A DNA stretch of 64,000 nt from Atlantibacter sp. RC6. Its GTDB lineage: Bacteria > Pseudomonadota > Gammaproteobacteria > Enterobacterales > Enterobacteriaceae. The translations under genes and the position numbers were made by a program. The notes below the pieces were generated by a model. That model was not told the DNA's origin and ran no database searches. It worked only from the letters and a program-made list of their open reading frames with translations. How positions within the stretch are numbered: position 1 is the first letter of the stretch; the number at the start of each line of letters is the position of its first letter. The stretch lies in contig NZ_JACHZE010000004.1 of the NCBI RefSeq assembly GCF_014193285.1, positions 124,001-188,000 on the forward strand, read 5' to 3'. Shown here in pieces: positions 1-8,328 of this stretch.

Positions 1-245
1 ACCGCCTGTTTCGGATCACAGGCGTCGTCATACTCTACAGCCACCAGCTTATCGCCTTTGACGCCGCCTTTAGCGTTAATGTCTTTAATCGCCTGACGCG
101 CGCCGTTAAATTCCATATCGCCCCACTGGGCGACCGGGCCGGACATCGCCCCCACCACCGCGACTTTAATCTCCTGCGCCGCTGCCGTGTGAGTCAGTGC
201 CAGCGCAACCATCCCTGCGAGTAGTGTTTTCGCGTTGTATTTCAT
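1..245 (-). CDS. livK: Leucine-specific periplasmic binding protein LivK (partial, N-terminus only)
   Basis: Partial gene: the reading frame starts at the ATG complementary to 243-245 and runs off the left edge. The start gives a Sec signal peptide beginning [20 protein letters not shown], followed by the [19 protein letters not shown] motif of Liv binding proteins. LivK feeds leucine to the LivHMGF ABC importer. It is a paralogue of LivJ at 3957-5060, and the livK-panM-livJ order is that of E. coli. The C-terminal lobe lies outside the window. Confidence 0.93.
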   Translation of the reverse strand, partial: MKYNAKTLLAGMVALALTHTAAAQEIKVAVVGAMSGPVAQWGDMEFNGARQAIKDINAKGGVKGDKLVAVEYDDACDPKQA

Positions 246-664
246 TCCGTGCATCCCCATTCATGCCAGTTGTAAATTTCTGGTTTTATTATGGTTAAAA
301 AATGTTCTGCTGTTTTTATAAACAACACTATTTTTACCTGTCTCTTTAATGAGTTAGCGCTAATTTTCGCTATTACACAGGCTAAAACGTCTATATATCA
401 TGACATTAAGCAAAGATAATATTCTGGATTAAGCCAGAGTTAAACAAAAAAAAGCAGTAATTCCAGCATAAAATATTGGTGCATTAAGCCGAATAAATCA
501 CTACCTGTCAGAGTAAAAACCTGGTTAAATTTCATTCCTGGAATATTCGCACTGCTTTTGATACGTGATAAAAACTATTCAACTACTCTATGAATTAAAA
601 AAGAGCAGGCGTTATGGTCAATAATTTGGATACACTCCGATAAAACTGCCTTCGGGATGCCACT
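246..664. other. Divergent intergenic region livK / panM
   Basis: An AT-rich non-coding stretch of about 420 bp between the divergent livK and panM starts. It must hold both promoters. I see no convincing ORF, RNA gene or strong palindrome. In E. coli livK is controlled by Lrp, but no specific Lrp site can be assigned by eye here. Confidence 0.6.
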
Positions 665-1048
665 ATGAAACTCACTATTATTCGTTTGCAGACTTTTACG
701 CCGCAGGACCATATCGACCTGGGCAAAATTTGGCCGGAATACTCCAGCGCATCGTTGAAGATTGATGAAGGCCACCGTATTTACGCCGCGCGTTTTAATG
801 AACGGCTGCTGGGCGCGGTCCGCGTGACGCTGACCGGCGATCAGGGCGCGATGGATTCACTGCGCGTACGCGAGGTGACGCGCCGGCGTGGCGTTGGTCA
901 CTATCTGATTGAAGAGGTGATCCGCGATAACCCCGCAATCAACCACTGGTGGATTTCCGACGTCGGCGTCGAAGACCGCAACGTGATGAATGCGTTTATG
1001 CAGGCGCTGGGCTTTTCGATCGAGGAAGGCGGCTGGGAGAAGCGCTAA
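665..1048 (+). CDS. panM: PanD maturation factor PanM (PanZ), GNAT fold
   Basis: A 127-residue GNAT-family protein, the same length and position as E. coli PanM/YhhK between livK and livJ. The acetyl-CoA-binding motif is visible as RRRGVGHYLIEEV (about residues 74-86). The family is known to bind aspartate decarboxylase PanD together with CoA species, promote its self-cleavage to the pyruvoyl form, and so adjust pantothenate/CoA synthesis. It is transcribed alone, divergent from livK and convergent with the gene ending at 1150. Confidence 0.93.
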   Translation: MKLTIIRLQTFTPQDHIDLGKIWPEYSSASLKIDEGHRIYAARFNERLLGAVRVTLTGDQGAMDSLRVREVTRRRGVGHYLIEEVIRDNPAINHWWISDVGVEDRNVMNAFMQALGFSIEEGGWEKR

Positions 1049-1149
1049 ATCGAGAGAGATCGACATCACAGCGCAGGGCGAGATGGGCTGTAACTACCGC
1101 GTCGTTTAACTAACGTTTTGCGACGCTGTTTTGTTGTTGAGAAAAGCGA

Positions 1150-1674
1150 TCAAGGGTGCGGGTCATCAAACGCGTTCCTGTTAACGAACGCTGCAACAGA
1201 TTGAACCTTCCAGATACCCTCTTCCTGTACCATGCAGTCAGCGACGACATAATCTTGCTCTTTCCCAAGCGCAATATAAACAGTCGCGCAAACCGGATCA
1301 TAATCCGCTGAAATCACATTAATATTCGTTGGCCAATCGCTGATTATGTCTTCGGTTTTAGTGAAGAAATCCTCGTCGCCATACGTAAAATCAGCCCCCG
1401 TTTTTTCCACGAGTAAGCGTGTTTGCGCATCTCTGTTGCGCACTTTTTTTAACGTATCGACAGTGACGTACTTTTCTATCTCTTTTCCATCAATGGGAAT
1501 GTACTTCCTCATCTCTTTTCCCACAGGATGTGAGTCAATGTTCTTGAAATGACCAAGGTACCATTGATTAAATTCAAGGGCGGCCTTTGCTGGGGCACCA
1601 TATGAAGGCACTGCGGATAACGCGTTAGCGCTGAAAGCCATCAGCGATACGGCAATAGCAAATAGTTTCTTCAT
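1150..1674 (-). CDS. Secreted putative immunity protein (DUF3828-like), copy 2
   Basis: 174 residues with a Sec signal peptide (MKKLFAIAVSLMAFSANALS). It is a clear paralogue of the next gene upstream: both share AALEFN-WYL near the mature N-terminus, EIEKYVT-DTL, a DWPTNI-VIS block, a Cys in the strand after it, and a final ADCMV-E-G-WKV. This looks like the DUF3828 domain. It lies 24 bp downstream of that paralogue and is probably third in an operon with the putative toxin at 2138-2527. Inference: periplasmic immunity protein; the extra copy may protect against a related toxin from neighbours. The exact family is unconfirmed. Confidence 0.6.
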   Translation of the reverse strand: MKKLFAIAVSLMAFSANALSAVPSYGAPAKAALEFNQWYLGHFKNIDSHPVGKEMRKYIPIDGKEIEKYVTVDTLKKVRNRDAQTRLLVEKTGADFTYGDEDFFTKTEDIISDWPTNINVISADYDPVCATVYIALGKEQDYVVADCMVQEEGIWKVQSVAAFVNRNAFDDPHP

Positions 1675-1698
1675 TCACCGGTCTCTGTAAGGAATTTT

Positions 1699-2145
1699 TC
1701 AGTCACTGGAAATCTGAGTAACGCTTTTTACTTTCCAGACACCGTCCTCTTTCACCATACAGTCAGCAAGAACGTATTTTTGGCTCTTACCGAACGCGAC
1801 ATAGACATTCTGGCAACCATGTTCAAATGTGTTTGAAATCACGGTTATGTTAGTAGGCCAGTCTTCCAGAATATCCTGGCTTTGGGTAAAGGGATCAGCG
1901 TCAATCAATGCGTCTCCCGTTCTTACTTCCTGAGCAAAAATCTTAAGCAAGTTTTGTAGGGTGTCGGCAGTGACATATTTTTCAATCTCGTGCCCATCAA
2001 GAGGATATTTGTTATCCTGGATCTGATCCAGATACCATCGGTTAAACTCAAGCGCAGCTTTTTCCGGCCCGATTTGCGTAGTACCTGCAAAGGTCAAAGC
2101 ACTGGACAGAAACAAAGGCAAGACGGAATAATTTATCTTAATCAT
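1699..2145 (-). CDS. Secreted putative immunity protein (DUF3828-like), copy 1
   Basis: About 148 residues. I start it at the ATG complementary to 2143-2145 because this gives a signal peptide (MIKINYSVLPLFLSSALTFA); the upstream in-frame extension lies inside the neighbouring coding region. The start overlaps the last codons of the upstream putative toxin (stop at 2138-2140) by 8 nt, typical of translational coupling in toxin-immunity pairs. Two Cys residues (GCQNVYVAFG and ADCMVKEDG) are shared with the paralogue and could form a disulfide in the periplasm. Assignment as immunity protein rests on signal peptide, coupling and the duplicated copy. Confidence 0.6.
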   Translation of the reverse strand: MIKINYSVLPLFLSSALTFAGTTQIGPEKAALEFNRWYLDQIQDNKYPLDGHEIEKYVTADTLQNLLKIFAQEVRTGDALIDADPFTQSQDILEDWPTNITVISNTFEHGCQNVYVAFGKSQKYVLADCMVKEDGVWKVKSVTQISSD

Positions 2146-2527
2146 GGCGGTAGATCTTATAAGCTGGCCGACGTTTTCTGTACTCAGGGCCAGAATACAT
2201 CCCTTCCTCTCCGCTGCCATGAGTTTGCCGATAATCACTTATCCACTGGCGGTGATGAGCATCATAAATACAGGTATGACCGTCTGTATGGCCGGTAATG
2301 CCGAGTGATTGAATAACCGCTACATCACCTTCTCTCAAATTTCCATGGACTTCATAAAAGCCGGCTTGCTCCAGAGTTCGTCCCATGTCCCTGGCATGAT
2401 GAGTATTTGGTAGATTAAGTCCACCAGCGCGTATCGCATTTGAAACGTAACGCCCACAGTAACCGGATGATTTGGGTAAAGCGTGCACCCGTGCGTAGCT
2501 AACGGCATTCAGTGGATTCCATGTCAT
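2138..2527 (-). CDS. Putative peptidoglycan amidase/endopeptidase toxin (NlpC/P60 or CHAP-like)
   Basis: 129 residues, no signal peptide. I use the ATG complementary to 2525-2527, preceded by an AAGGAA ribosome site, rather than the TTG one codon upstream. A candidate catalytic Cys sits in SSGYCGRYVSNAIRAGG (about residue 23) at the head of a helix, and a candidate His in GHTDGHTCIYD (about residues 80-90), after the GDVAVIQ strand typical of NlpC/P60 and CHAP hydrolases. Size, lack of a signal and coupling to secreted partners resemble type VI secretion amidase effectors of the Tae class. No secretion apparatus is in the window, so the delivery route is inference. The closest family could differ. 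Confidence 0.6.
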   Translation of the reverse strand: MTWNPLNAVSYARVHALPKSSGYCGRYVSNAIRAGGLNLPNTHHARDMGRTLEQAGFYEVHGNLREGDVAVIQSLGITGHTDGHTCIYDAHHRQWISDYRQTHGSGEEGMYSGPEYRKRRPAYKIYRHD

Positions 2528-2590
2528 CAATGCTTTCCTTGTTTGACTTTTTTATGCTGCCAAACTTTACGCGTCCTCTTGTTATTTGGG

Positions 2591-2670
2591 TGTAACCAAG
2601 AGTAAATGGCAATTAACCATCATGGATTCAAATGATTATTTATAGTGAAATGTTTAGAAAGTGATTGAAT
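2591..2670. repeat. Degenerate direct repeat, copy A (upstream of putative toxin)
   Basis: This 80-bp stretch aligns without gaps to 3781-3860 (about two thirds identical by eye). The best blocks are AATTAACCATCATG (2611-2624 and 3801-3814) and ATTGAAT near the right end. Both copies lie upstream of minus-strand toxin-like genes, so they may be shared promoter regions or traces of a duplication. Confidence 0.55.
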
Positions 2671-2677
2671 CGCAGAT

Positions 2678-2716
2678 CGAAGCCTGTATCTTAGCTTTGA
2701 TCGCATCCACAATTGG
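2678..2716 (-). repeat. 39-bp remnant of livJ coding sequence
   Basis: Matches livJ positions 4176-4214 in the same orientation at 33 of 39 bases without gaps; the core is CTTTGATCGC-TCCACAAT. It lies about 1.5 kb from livJ, outside any gene and just beyond repeat copy A. The simplest reading is a scar of a past duplication or recombination that involved livJ when the toxin island formed. Confidence 0.6.
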
Positions 2717-2800
2717 CGTACAATGTGTTTAAGATGGGATGCATTAATTGTATTTTGTTAAGTATTAATTTTCGGCAAATGGATCTTTATAAGTATTACA

Positions 2801-3028
2801 ATGAAAAAAATCACCTACATCCTAATGAAAATTATATCATTAATCCTGTTTTTGTTTTTGATTTTTGCGGTTTATTCATTTATTGTAACTCTTATATATA
2901 TAAAATCAGTTGGGGGACTTTCCGCCCTGAACTATGCAGAAGTCACGGGGCACCTCGTTATTATCTTCTTTAGTTTGGGTTGCTTTTATTTTTGCATTAA
3001 GGCAACCCGGAAAATGAAAGATAATTGA
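2801..3028 (+). CDS. Small hydrophobic membrane protein, unknown
   Basis: 75 residues with two strongly hydrophobic segments (about 8-33 and 48-66) and a short basic C-terminus (ATRKMKDN). The region is AT-rich and no good ribosome site precedes the ATG. It is convergent with the broken gene ending at 3040. A membrane immunity role is conceivable because of the company it keeps, but the opposite strand argues against simple coupling. It may not be a real gene. Confidence 0.35.
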   Translation: MKKITYILMKIISLILFLFLIFAVYSFIVTLIYIKSVGGLSALNYAEVTGHLVIIFFSLGCFYFCIKATRKMKDN

Positions 3029-3039
3029 CTACCGATTAT

Positions 3040-3687
3040 CTAATCCCTGAGCAAGCCTAACCAAAATCTCGTCCCATGCGACGGGATTATTTTTTTCAGT
3101 ATCAAAGCATCCAGGAATGGGCCAGCGTAGGCTTCAACAAGAAAATAAAAAAGGCCGAGATCTCCAGCTACTCTGAGGTCGTTATAGATCTGATAGTCAA
3201 CCTGCTTCAGTTTTTCCGATGTGTAAACCGCCCTGGAGACCGACCCACCTATCGAGTATATTGTCGATATTATTAACCCTGCAGTCATACGTCCTATAAA
3301 TTTTTGAGTGAATATAGATGCTAAGTCATTTATCAATGCGGCGTTGATAAACAGTTTGCCAGTGCCTTTCGCTAAATTATTTCAAATGTAGTTCCGCTTA
3401 CTTTCTTCTATTTCTCGGGTAAAATTTTTTAAGACTATATTTAGTATCGTACTGAGTTCTCCATCATGTAACCCTCTTTTTAACCTATAAAGAAGCCTGT
3501 ATGTATTTGCTTCATTGATATATCTATTATCAGTATCAATGAAGTTTACAGCAATAGCGGAGATATCATTTGTAAAATCTAACACTACCTCGCCAACTTT
3601 TTGTGTGTAACGTATATACACAGACTTACTTTTTCTGTGTTGCAAGACCTCAATTATTCTATTTGCAATCCTTTCTGCTTCTGACAT
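3040..3687 (-). pseudogene. Toxin-like gene interrupted by an in-frame TGA
   Basis: Two open segments, 3685-3687 ATG to TGA at 3382-3384 (101 codons) and then 3381 to 3040, are in the same frame. Reading through the TGA gives about 215 residues. The part after the stop resembles the C-terminal half of the protein at 24767-25471: the pattern VSRAV-TSEKLKQVDYQIY then LFYFLVE and GPFLDALI matches ALAARRLKTVDPRYYSILY then LYYFIE and PFLSDLI. The start has a good AGGGA ribosome site. I read this as a nonsense-mutated member of the same family. A truncated 101-residue product is still possible, and selenocysteine is unlikely because no SECIS-like hairpin is evident. Confidence 0.6.
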
Positions 3688-3780
3688 GCTTATGTCCCTG
3701 TATTAATGTTAAATATCTTTTCAATTCAATTTTAGTGAGATAATAAACTCTTCAATAATACGCAGGGAGGAGTGATTAGG

Positions 3781-3860
3781 TGTAATTAAGGTTAAGGAAC
3801 AATTAACCATCATGTGCCCAAATGATGCTTTATGACGGTTTATTCAGAGCGTAATTGAAT
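3781..3860. repeat. Degenerate direct repeat, copy B (upstream of broken toxin-like gene)
   Basis: Gap-free partner of 2591-2670, lying 94-173 bp upstream of the start at 3687. It ends just before the livJ terminator, whereas copy A is followed by a livJ fragment, so both copies sit next to livJ-derived sequence. Confidence 0.55.
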
Positions 3861-3878
3861 TGCATCCAAAGTATTGTA

Positions 3879-3918
3879 TAAAAACCCCGAAAACTTACAT
3901 CAGTAAGTAATCGGGGTT
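3879..3918 (-). terminator. livJ rho-independent terminator
   Basis: Stem AACCCCGA / TCGGGGTT (3883-3890 and 3911-3918), extended by an inner ACTTAC/GTAAGT pairing. A run of A on the plus strand (U in the minus-strand RNA) follows on the exit side. It lies 39 bp past the livJ stop. Confidence 0.85.
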
Positions 3919-3956
3919 GTTAATGTCGTCAGCGCTGCGTGAACGTGACAGGCAAA

Positions 3957-5060
3957 TTATTTGGCGTCGGTCGCCGTACCGTTGGCATGCCACGTGAACA
4001 CGCCGAACTCAAAGCCTTTCAGATCGCCCTTCTCATCCCATGACAGCGGACCCATCACGGTTTCCACAGAGTTAGCCTTCAGGTATTTGGCGATTTCAGC
4101 CGGATCGTCAGACTGGTTCAGGCCGGCTTGCAGGGATTGCAGCGCAGCGTAGGTGGTCCACACGAACGCACCGCTCGGATCCTGTTTCTTGGCTTTGATC
4201 GCGTCCACAATCGGTTTGTTCGCCGGAATCTGATCGTAGTTCTTCGGCTTGGTTACTAACATGCCTTCCGCGGATTCGCCGGCGATGTTAGACAGGGATA
4301 CGTTCGCCACACCTTCTGGACCCATAAACTGCGTTTTCAGGCCTGCCGCGCGGGACTGGCGCAGGATCTGGCCCATTTCCGGGTGGTAGCCACCGTAGTA
4401 AACGAAATCAATGTTTTCTTTCTTCAGACGTGCCACCAGCGTAGAGAAATCTTTCTCACCGGCGGTGATACCGTCAAAGAACACCACGTTCGCGCCGGCT
4501 TTCTTCAGGTTATCCTGAACGGAACGCGCCAGGCCTTCGCCGTACTGCTGTTTGTCATGAATAACAGCAATGCGCTGCGGCTTCACTTTCTCAGCGATGT
4601 ATTTAGCCGCAGTCGGGCCCTGGTCGGAATCCAGACCGGTGGTGCGCAGCACCAGTTGATAACCACGCGCGGTCAGTTCCGGCGCAGTCGCCGCTGGCGT
4701 GATCATCAGAATGCCTTCATCTTCATAGATATCCGATGCTGGCTGTGTAGAAGAAGAGCACAGGTGGCCGATAACATATTTGATGCCGTCGTTAACCACT
4801 TTGTTCGCTACCGCTACCGCTTGTTTCGGGTCGCAGGCGTCATCGTATTTGGTCATAACCAGTTTGTTGCCTTTGATGCCGCCCTTGGCGTTAATATCGG
4901 CAACCGCTTGCTCTGCGCCAGTAAACTCCTGGTCTCCATACTGCGCGACCGGGCCGGACATAGCGCCGACGACGGCGATCTTAATATCTTCCGCCATTGC
5001 CGCGCTGCTCATCGCCAGAGCGATACATCCCGCCAGTAACGCTTTACCCGTCATTTTCAT
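3957..5060 (-). CDS. livJ: Leu/Ile/Val periplasmic binding protein LivJ
   Basis: 367 residues, the E. coli length. The start is the ATG complementary to 5058-5060, which gives a signal peptide ([20 protein letters not shown]) ending before [10 protein letters not shown]; the longer frame upstream is a Thr-rich artefact. It is a type I periplasmic fold (Peripla_BP) that binds branched-chain amino acids for LivHMGF. Motifs include [20 protein letters not shown] and [14 protein letters not shown]. It is transcribed alone with its own terminator. A 39-bp piece of this gene is also found at 2678-2716. Confidence 0.95.
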   Translation of the reverse strand: MKMTGKALLAGCIALAMSSAAMAEDIKIAVVGAMSGPVAQYGDQEFTGAEQAVADINAKGGIKGNKLVMTKYDDACDPKQAVAVANKVVNDGIKYVIGHLCSSSTQPASDIYEDEGILMITPAATAPELTARGYQLVLRTTGLDSDQGPTAAKYIAEKVKPQRIAVIHDKQQYGEGLARSVQDNLKKAGANVVFFDGITAGEKDFSTLVARLKKENIDFVYYGGYHPEMGQILRQSRAAGLKTQFMGPEGVANVSLSNIAGESAEGMLVTKPKNYDQIPANKPIVDAIKAKKQDPSGAFVWTTYAALQSLQAGLNQSDDPAEIAKYLKANSVETVMGPLSWDEKGDLKGFEFGVFTWHANGTATDAK

Positions 5061-5319
5061 CCTGAGGATCCCCATTGTTGTGGTTGTTGAAGTTGTTTTG
5101 TTGTTTTGATTTGGCACATTATATCGCCATCGCACTTAGGCGCAGCATTAGATAGTAGAAAGGAGGGATGCCACCGGTGCCTGAGCAGCATACTCTGCTA
5201 AAACATACCCCATTTTTCTAATTTTGGAACAACAATTTTGTGGGGTGAATAACAGAAAGTGAGCGCGGCGGGGTCTTATTGCAACATTAGTGCAACAACA
5301 ACGCCTCGCCGCGTCAGGA

Positions 5320-6579
5320 TTAGCGCGGTAAAACCTGTTTAAGAATATTTAGCGCCTGGGTGAATTGCGCTTGTGGGATCGTCAGCGGATACAGGAAGCG
5401 GATCACGTTGCCGTATACGCCACAGGTGAGTAACAGCAGCCCCTGCTCCAGCGCCGCTTGCTGAACTTCGCGGGTGATGTCCGGCGACGGTTTACCGGTT
5501 GCCGGGTCGTTAAACTCCACGGCAATCATCGACCCCAGCCCGCGCACCTGGGCTACCGCTTTGCTCTGCGCCTGCTCCAGCACTTCTTTCAGCTGCGCGC
5601 CGAGTTCATTCGCGCGCTGGCACAGTTTTTCATCGTCAATCACATCCAGCACCGCATGGGCCGACGCAATCGCCAGCGGGTTACCGGCGTAGGTGCCGCC
5701 CAGCCCGCCCGGTGCGGGGGCGTCCATCACCTCGGCGCGCCCTGCCACAGCGGATAGCGGCATTCCCCCCGCCAGGCTTTTCGCCATAGTGATCAAATCG
5801 GCTTTCACCGGGTAATGCTCCATGGCGAACAGTTTGCCGGTACGCGCAAAACCAGTCTGCACTTCATCAGCAATCAGCAGAATGCCATGCTGGTCGCAAA
5901 TCTGCCGCAGCGCGCTGAAAAATTGTGGCGGCGCGACGTTAAACCCGCCCTCGCCCTGAATGGGTTCCAGCACAATCGCCGCCACCTGGTCCGGAGCGAT
6001 ATCGGCTTTGAAGATGTATTCGAGGCTTTCCAGCGCCTGCTCAACGCTGACACCGTGCAGATCATTGGGGTAGCGGGCATGGAACACCGAACCGGGGAAC
6101 GGGCCAAAGCCGAGCTTGTACGGGGCCACTTTGCCGGTGAGCGCCATGGTCATAAAAGTTCGGCCATGGAACGCGCCGCTAAAGGTGATAATACCGGGGC
6201 GACGGGTACTGGCCCGGGCGATTTTCACGGCGTTTTCCACCGCTTCCGCGCCGGTAGTAAAAAACGCGGTTTTCACCGGTCCTTCAATGGGCGCGCGTTC
6301 ATTGATGCGTTCCGCCAGCGACACGTACCCTTCATAGGGCACGATTTGATAGGCGGTATGGGTAAAAGCCTTAAGCTGCTTTTCAATCGCCTCAACCAGG
6401 CGCGGATGGCGGTGGCCGGTATTCAGCACGGCGATCCCGGCCGCGAAATCAATCACTTCCCGGCCTTCCACGTCCCACAGCGTGGCGTTTTCCGCGCGCT
6501 CAGCGTAAAACCCGCACATCACGCCGATACCGCGCGGCGTTGCATTCTGACGGCGTTGATTTAGTTCTGAATTTTTCAC
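5320..6579 (-). CDS. puuE: 4-aminobutyrate--2-oxoglutarate aminotransferase, PuuE type
   Basis: 419 residues, class III PLP aminotransferase. The PLP lysine is K267 in TMAKSLAGGMP and the cofactor-binding Asp is in IADEVQTGFARTGK. The sequence is nearer to E. coli PuuE than GabT (for example TPRGIGVMC, FAAGIAVLNTGHRHP, THTAYQIVPYE). It converts GABA plus 2-oxoglutarate to succinate semialdehyde plus glutamate. No puu or gab partner genes adjoin it; instead it is divergent from a MocR-family regulator that probably controls it. It could equally be called a second GabT. Confidence 0.85.
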   Translation of the reverse strand: MKNSELNQRRQNATPRGIGVMCGFYAERAENATLWDVEGREVIDFAAGIAVLNTGHRHPRLVEAIEKQLKAFTHTAYQIVPYEGYVSLAERINERAPIEGPVKTAFFTTGAEAVENAVKIARASTRRPGIITFSGAFHGRTFMTMALTGKVAPYKLGFGPFPGSVFHARYPNDLHGVSVEQALESLEYIFKADIAPDQVAAIVLEPIQGEGGFNVAPPQFFSALRQICDQHGILLIADEVQTGFARTGKLFAMEHYPVKADLITMAKSLAGGMPLSAVAGRAEVMDAPAPGGLGGTYAGNPLAIASAHAVLDVIDDEKLCQRANELGAQLKEVLEQAQSKAVAQVRGLGSMIAVEFNDPATGKPSPDITREVQQAALEQGLLLLTCGVYGNVIRFLYPLTIPQAQFTQALNILKQVLPR

Positions 6580-6630
6580 TTTCTTCTCTCCGCAGCTCTT
6601 TTACGTTGATGCAACATGTACACTACATTG

Positions 6631-6670
6631 TGGTTTATTTAGCGCGCTTTGGTTCTATAATCGAGTACCA
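6631..6670. promoter_or_regulatory. Candidate MocR/GabR-type operator between puuE and its regulator
   Basis: Two directly repeated TGGTT motifs, TGGTTTAT at 6631 and TGGTTCTAT at 6650 (19 bp apart), followed by an inverted GTACCAAT at 6663. MocR regulators typically bind direct repeats in the divergent promoter of a PLP-linked target. The assignment is by position and pattern only. Confidence 0.35.
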
Positions 6671-6694
6671 ATCCTGATTGATTGAGGGATCCAA

Positions 6695-8206
6695 TTGCAT
6701 TCTCTGGTGGGCGATTTAATGCTGGTGCGCTTTGCGGCGCAGCCGGATAAGCTTTTGCATCGGCGGTTATATAACGCGCTGCGCCAGGCGATCCTCGATA
6801 AAAGCCTGGCCCCGCAGACGCGCCTGCCCGCCTCGCGGGATCTGGCCGCGCAGTTGGGGATTTCACGCAACAGCGTGATCACGGTGTACGAACAACTGCT
6901 GGCGGAGGGTTATGTCACCTCCCGCCAGGGTAGCGGCACCTGGGTGGCGCAAACCCTGCCGGATAACGTGTTTCACCCACAGGCGTGCGGCGATGCGCTA
7001 TCGCAACCCGCCACGACGCCCGCGTTTTCCCGACGTGGGCAGCAATTGCTGGATAACATCAGCGCCAGCCCAAGCCAGTGGGGCGCGTTTATTCCCGGCG
7101 TGCCGGACGTCAGCGCTTTTCCCCATCAGCGTTTCAGTAAAATCCAGGCGCGCATCAGCCGCCGCCCCGCTCCCCGACAGCTCACTTACAGCAATAACGG
7201 CGGCTCACCGGCGCTGCAACAGGCGCTGGTGGAGTATTTGCGGGTAGCCCGTTCAGTGAACTGCAATGCTGAACAGATCCTGATCGTCGAAGGCGTGCAT
7301 CAGGCCATTGATTTGGTGACGCGAATGCTCACCAACCCGGGGGATCGCGCCTGGATTGAGGAACCCTCTTATTGGGGTATACGCCATATTTTGCAGATGA
7401 ATGACGTGACGCTCTGCCCGGTGGATGTCGATCAGGCGGGGATGGCTCCTCCGGATACCGTGGAGGAAGTTCCGCGCTTGATCTTCGTCACCCCTTCGCA
7501 CCAGTACCCACTGGGGCCAGTGATGAGTCTGGAACGGCGGCAGCGCCTGCTGAACATTGCGGCGCGCCATCCATGCTGGATAGTGGAAGACGATTATGAC
7601 AGTGAATTTCGCTTTTCCGGGCAGCCAATCCCGGCGCTCCAGGGTCTGGTGTCCGACGCGCCGGTGATTTATATCGGCACCTTCAGCAAAACGCTCTATC
7701 CGGGACTGCGGCTCGGGTACTTGGTGCTGCCGCCGGCCCTGGCTGAATCATTCCGGAAAGCCCATGCCGAGTTGTACCGCAGCGGGCATTCGCTGATCCA
7801 GACCGCGTTGGCGGAGTTTATCGAGTCCGGGCTGTATACCGCCCATATTCGCCGGATGCGCCTGCTGTACAGCAAACGCCGGGCGCTGCTGTGCCAGTTA
7901 ATTATTCAGGCGTTTGGCCCACAGGCGCTGAATGATTTCAACGACAACGCCGGGCTGCATCTGATTTTGCATCTACCAGGCGAGGCGGATGATGTGGCGA
8001 TTGCGGCCCATGCTAACGCCCGGGGCATTCTGGTGCGGGCGCTGTCGCGCTATTACGTGGGAGATAAAAAACGGCGGGGATTGCTGATGGGATTTGCCAG
8101 CATTACCGAAGAACAGATGCCAGAAGCCTTTGAACGGCTGTTGGCATCGGTGCGGTTGTTTTGCCCGCACGCGTTCCTCTGTCCTAAAATGATCGATATT
8201 CCGTGA
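6695..8206 (+). CDS. MocR/GabR-family transcriptional regulator (GntR wHTH + aminotransferase fold)
   Basis: About 495-503 residues. The N-terminal GntR winged helix shows RLPASRDLAAQLGISRNSV and GYVTSRQGSGTWV. The C-terminal class I aminotransferase-like domain carries the PLP Lys in TFSKTLYPGLRLGY (about K332) and the Asp in VEDDYDSEF. The start is uncertain: TTG at 6695 has a GAGGGA site, while ATG at 6719 removes 8 residues. It is divergent from puuE with 115 bp between, the usual layout for GabR-like activators sensing GABA with PLP, so it probably regulates puuE and itself. Confidence 0.85.
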   Translation: MHSLVGDLMLVRFAAQPDKLLHRRLYNALRQAILDKSLAPQTRLPASRDLAAQLGISRNSVITVYEQLLAEGYVTSRQGSGTWVAQTLPDNVFHPQACGDALSQPATTPAFSRRGQQLLDNISASPSQWGAFIPGVPDVSAFPHQRFSKIQARISRRPAPRQLTYSNNGGSPALQQALVEYLRVARSVNCNAEQILIVEGVHQAIDLVTRMLTNPGDRAWIEEPSYWGIRHILQMNDVTLCPVDVDQAGMAPPDTVEEVPRLIFVTPSHQYPLGPVMSLERRQRLLNIAARHPCWIVEDDYDSEFRFSGQPIPALQGLVSDAPVIYIGTFSKTLYPGLRLGYLVLPPALAESFRKAHAELYRSGHSLIQTALAEFIESGLYTAHIRRMRLLYSKRRALLCQLIIQAFGPQALNDFNDNAGLHLILHLPGEADDVAIAAHANARGILVRALSRYYVGDKKRRGLLMGFASITEEQMPEAFERLLASVRLFCPHAFLCPKMIDIP

Positions 8207-8328
8207 AGATCTAAAAAGGAATTTAGGGCCTAAATTTTTAATAGTGTAATTTTCCACATTTATTTTCAATTACAACCACTTGAAATTAATTACCATTAAA
8301 TGTCAGCATTATTTTACGGAATGATTAA

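Noticed and set aside
2713-2973. 86-codon ORF overlapping the small membrane protein
   Set aside because: Different frame of the same AT-rich stretch; no ribosome site and no membrane pattern.
3382-3384. TGA in the toxin-like gene as a selenocysteine codon
   Set aside because: No SECIS-like hairpin directly follows, and the family has no redox motif; a nonsense mutation is simpler.
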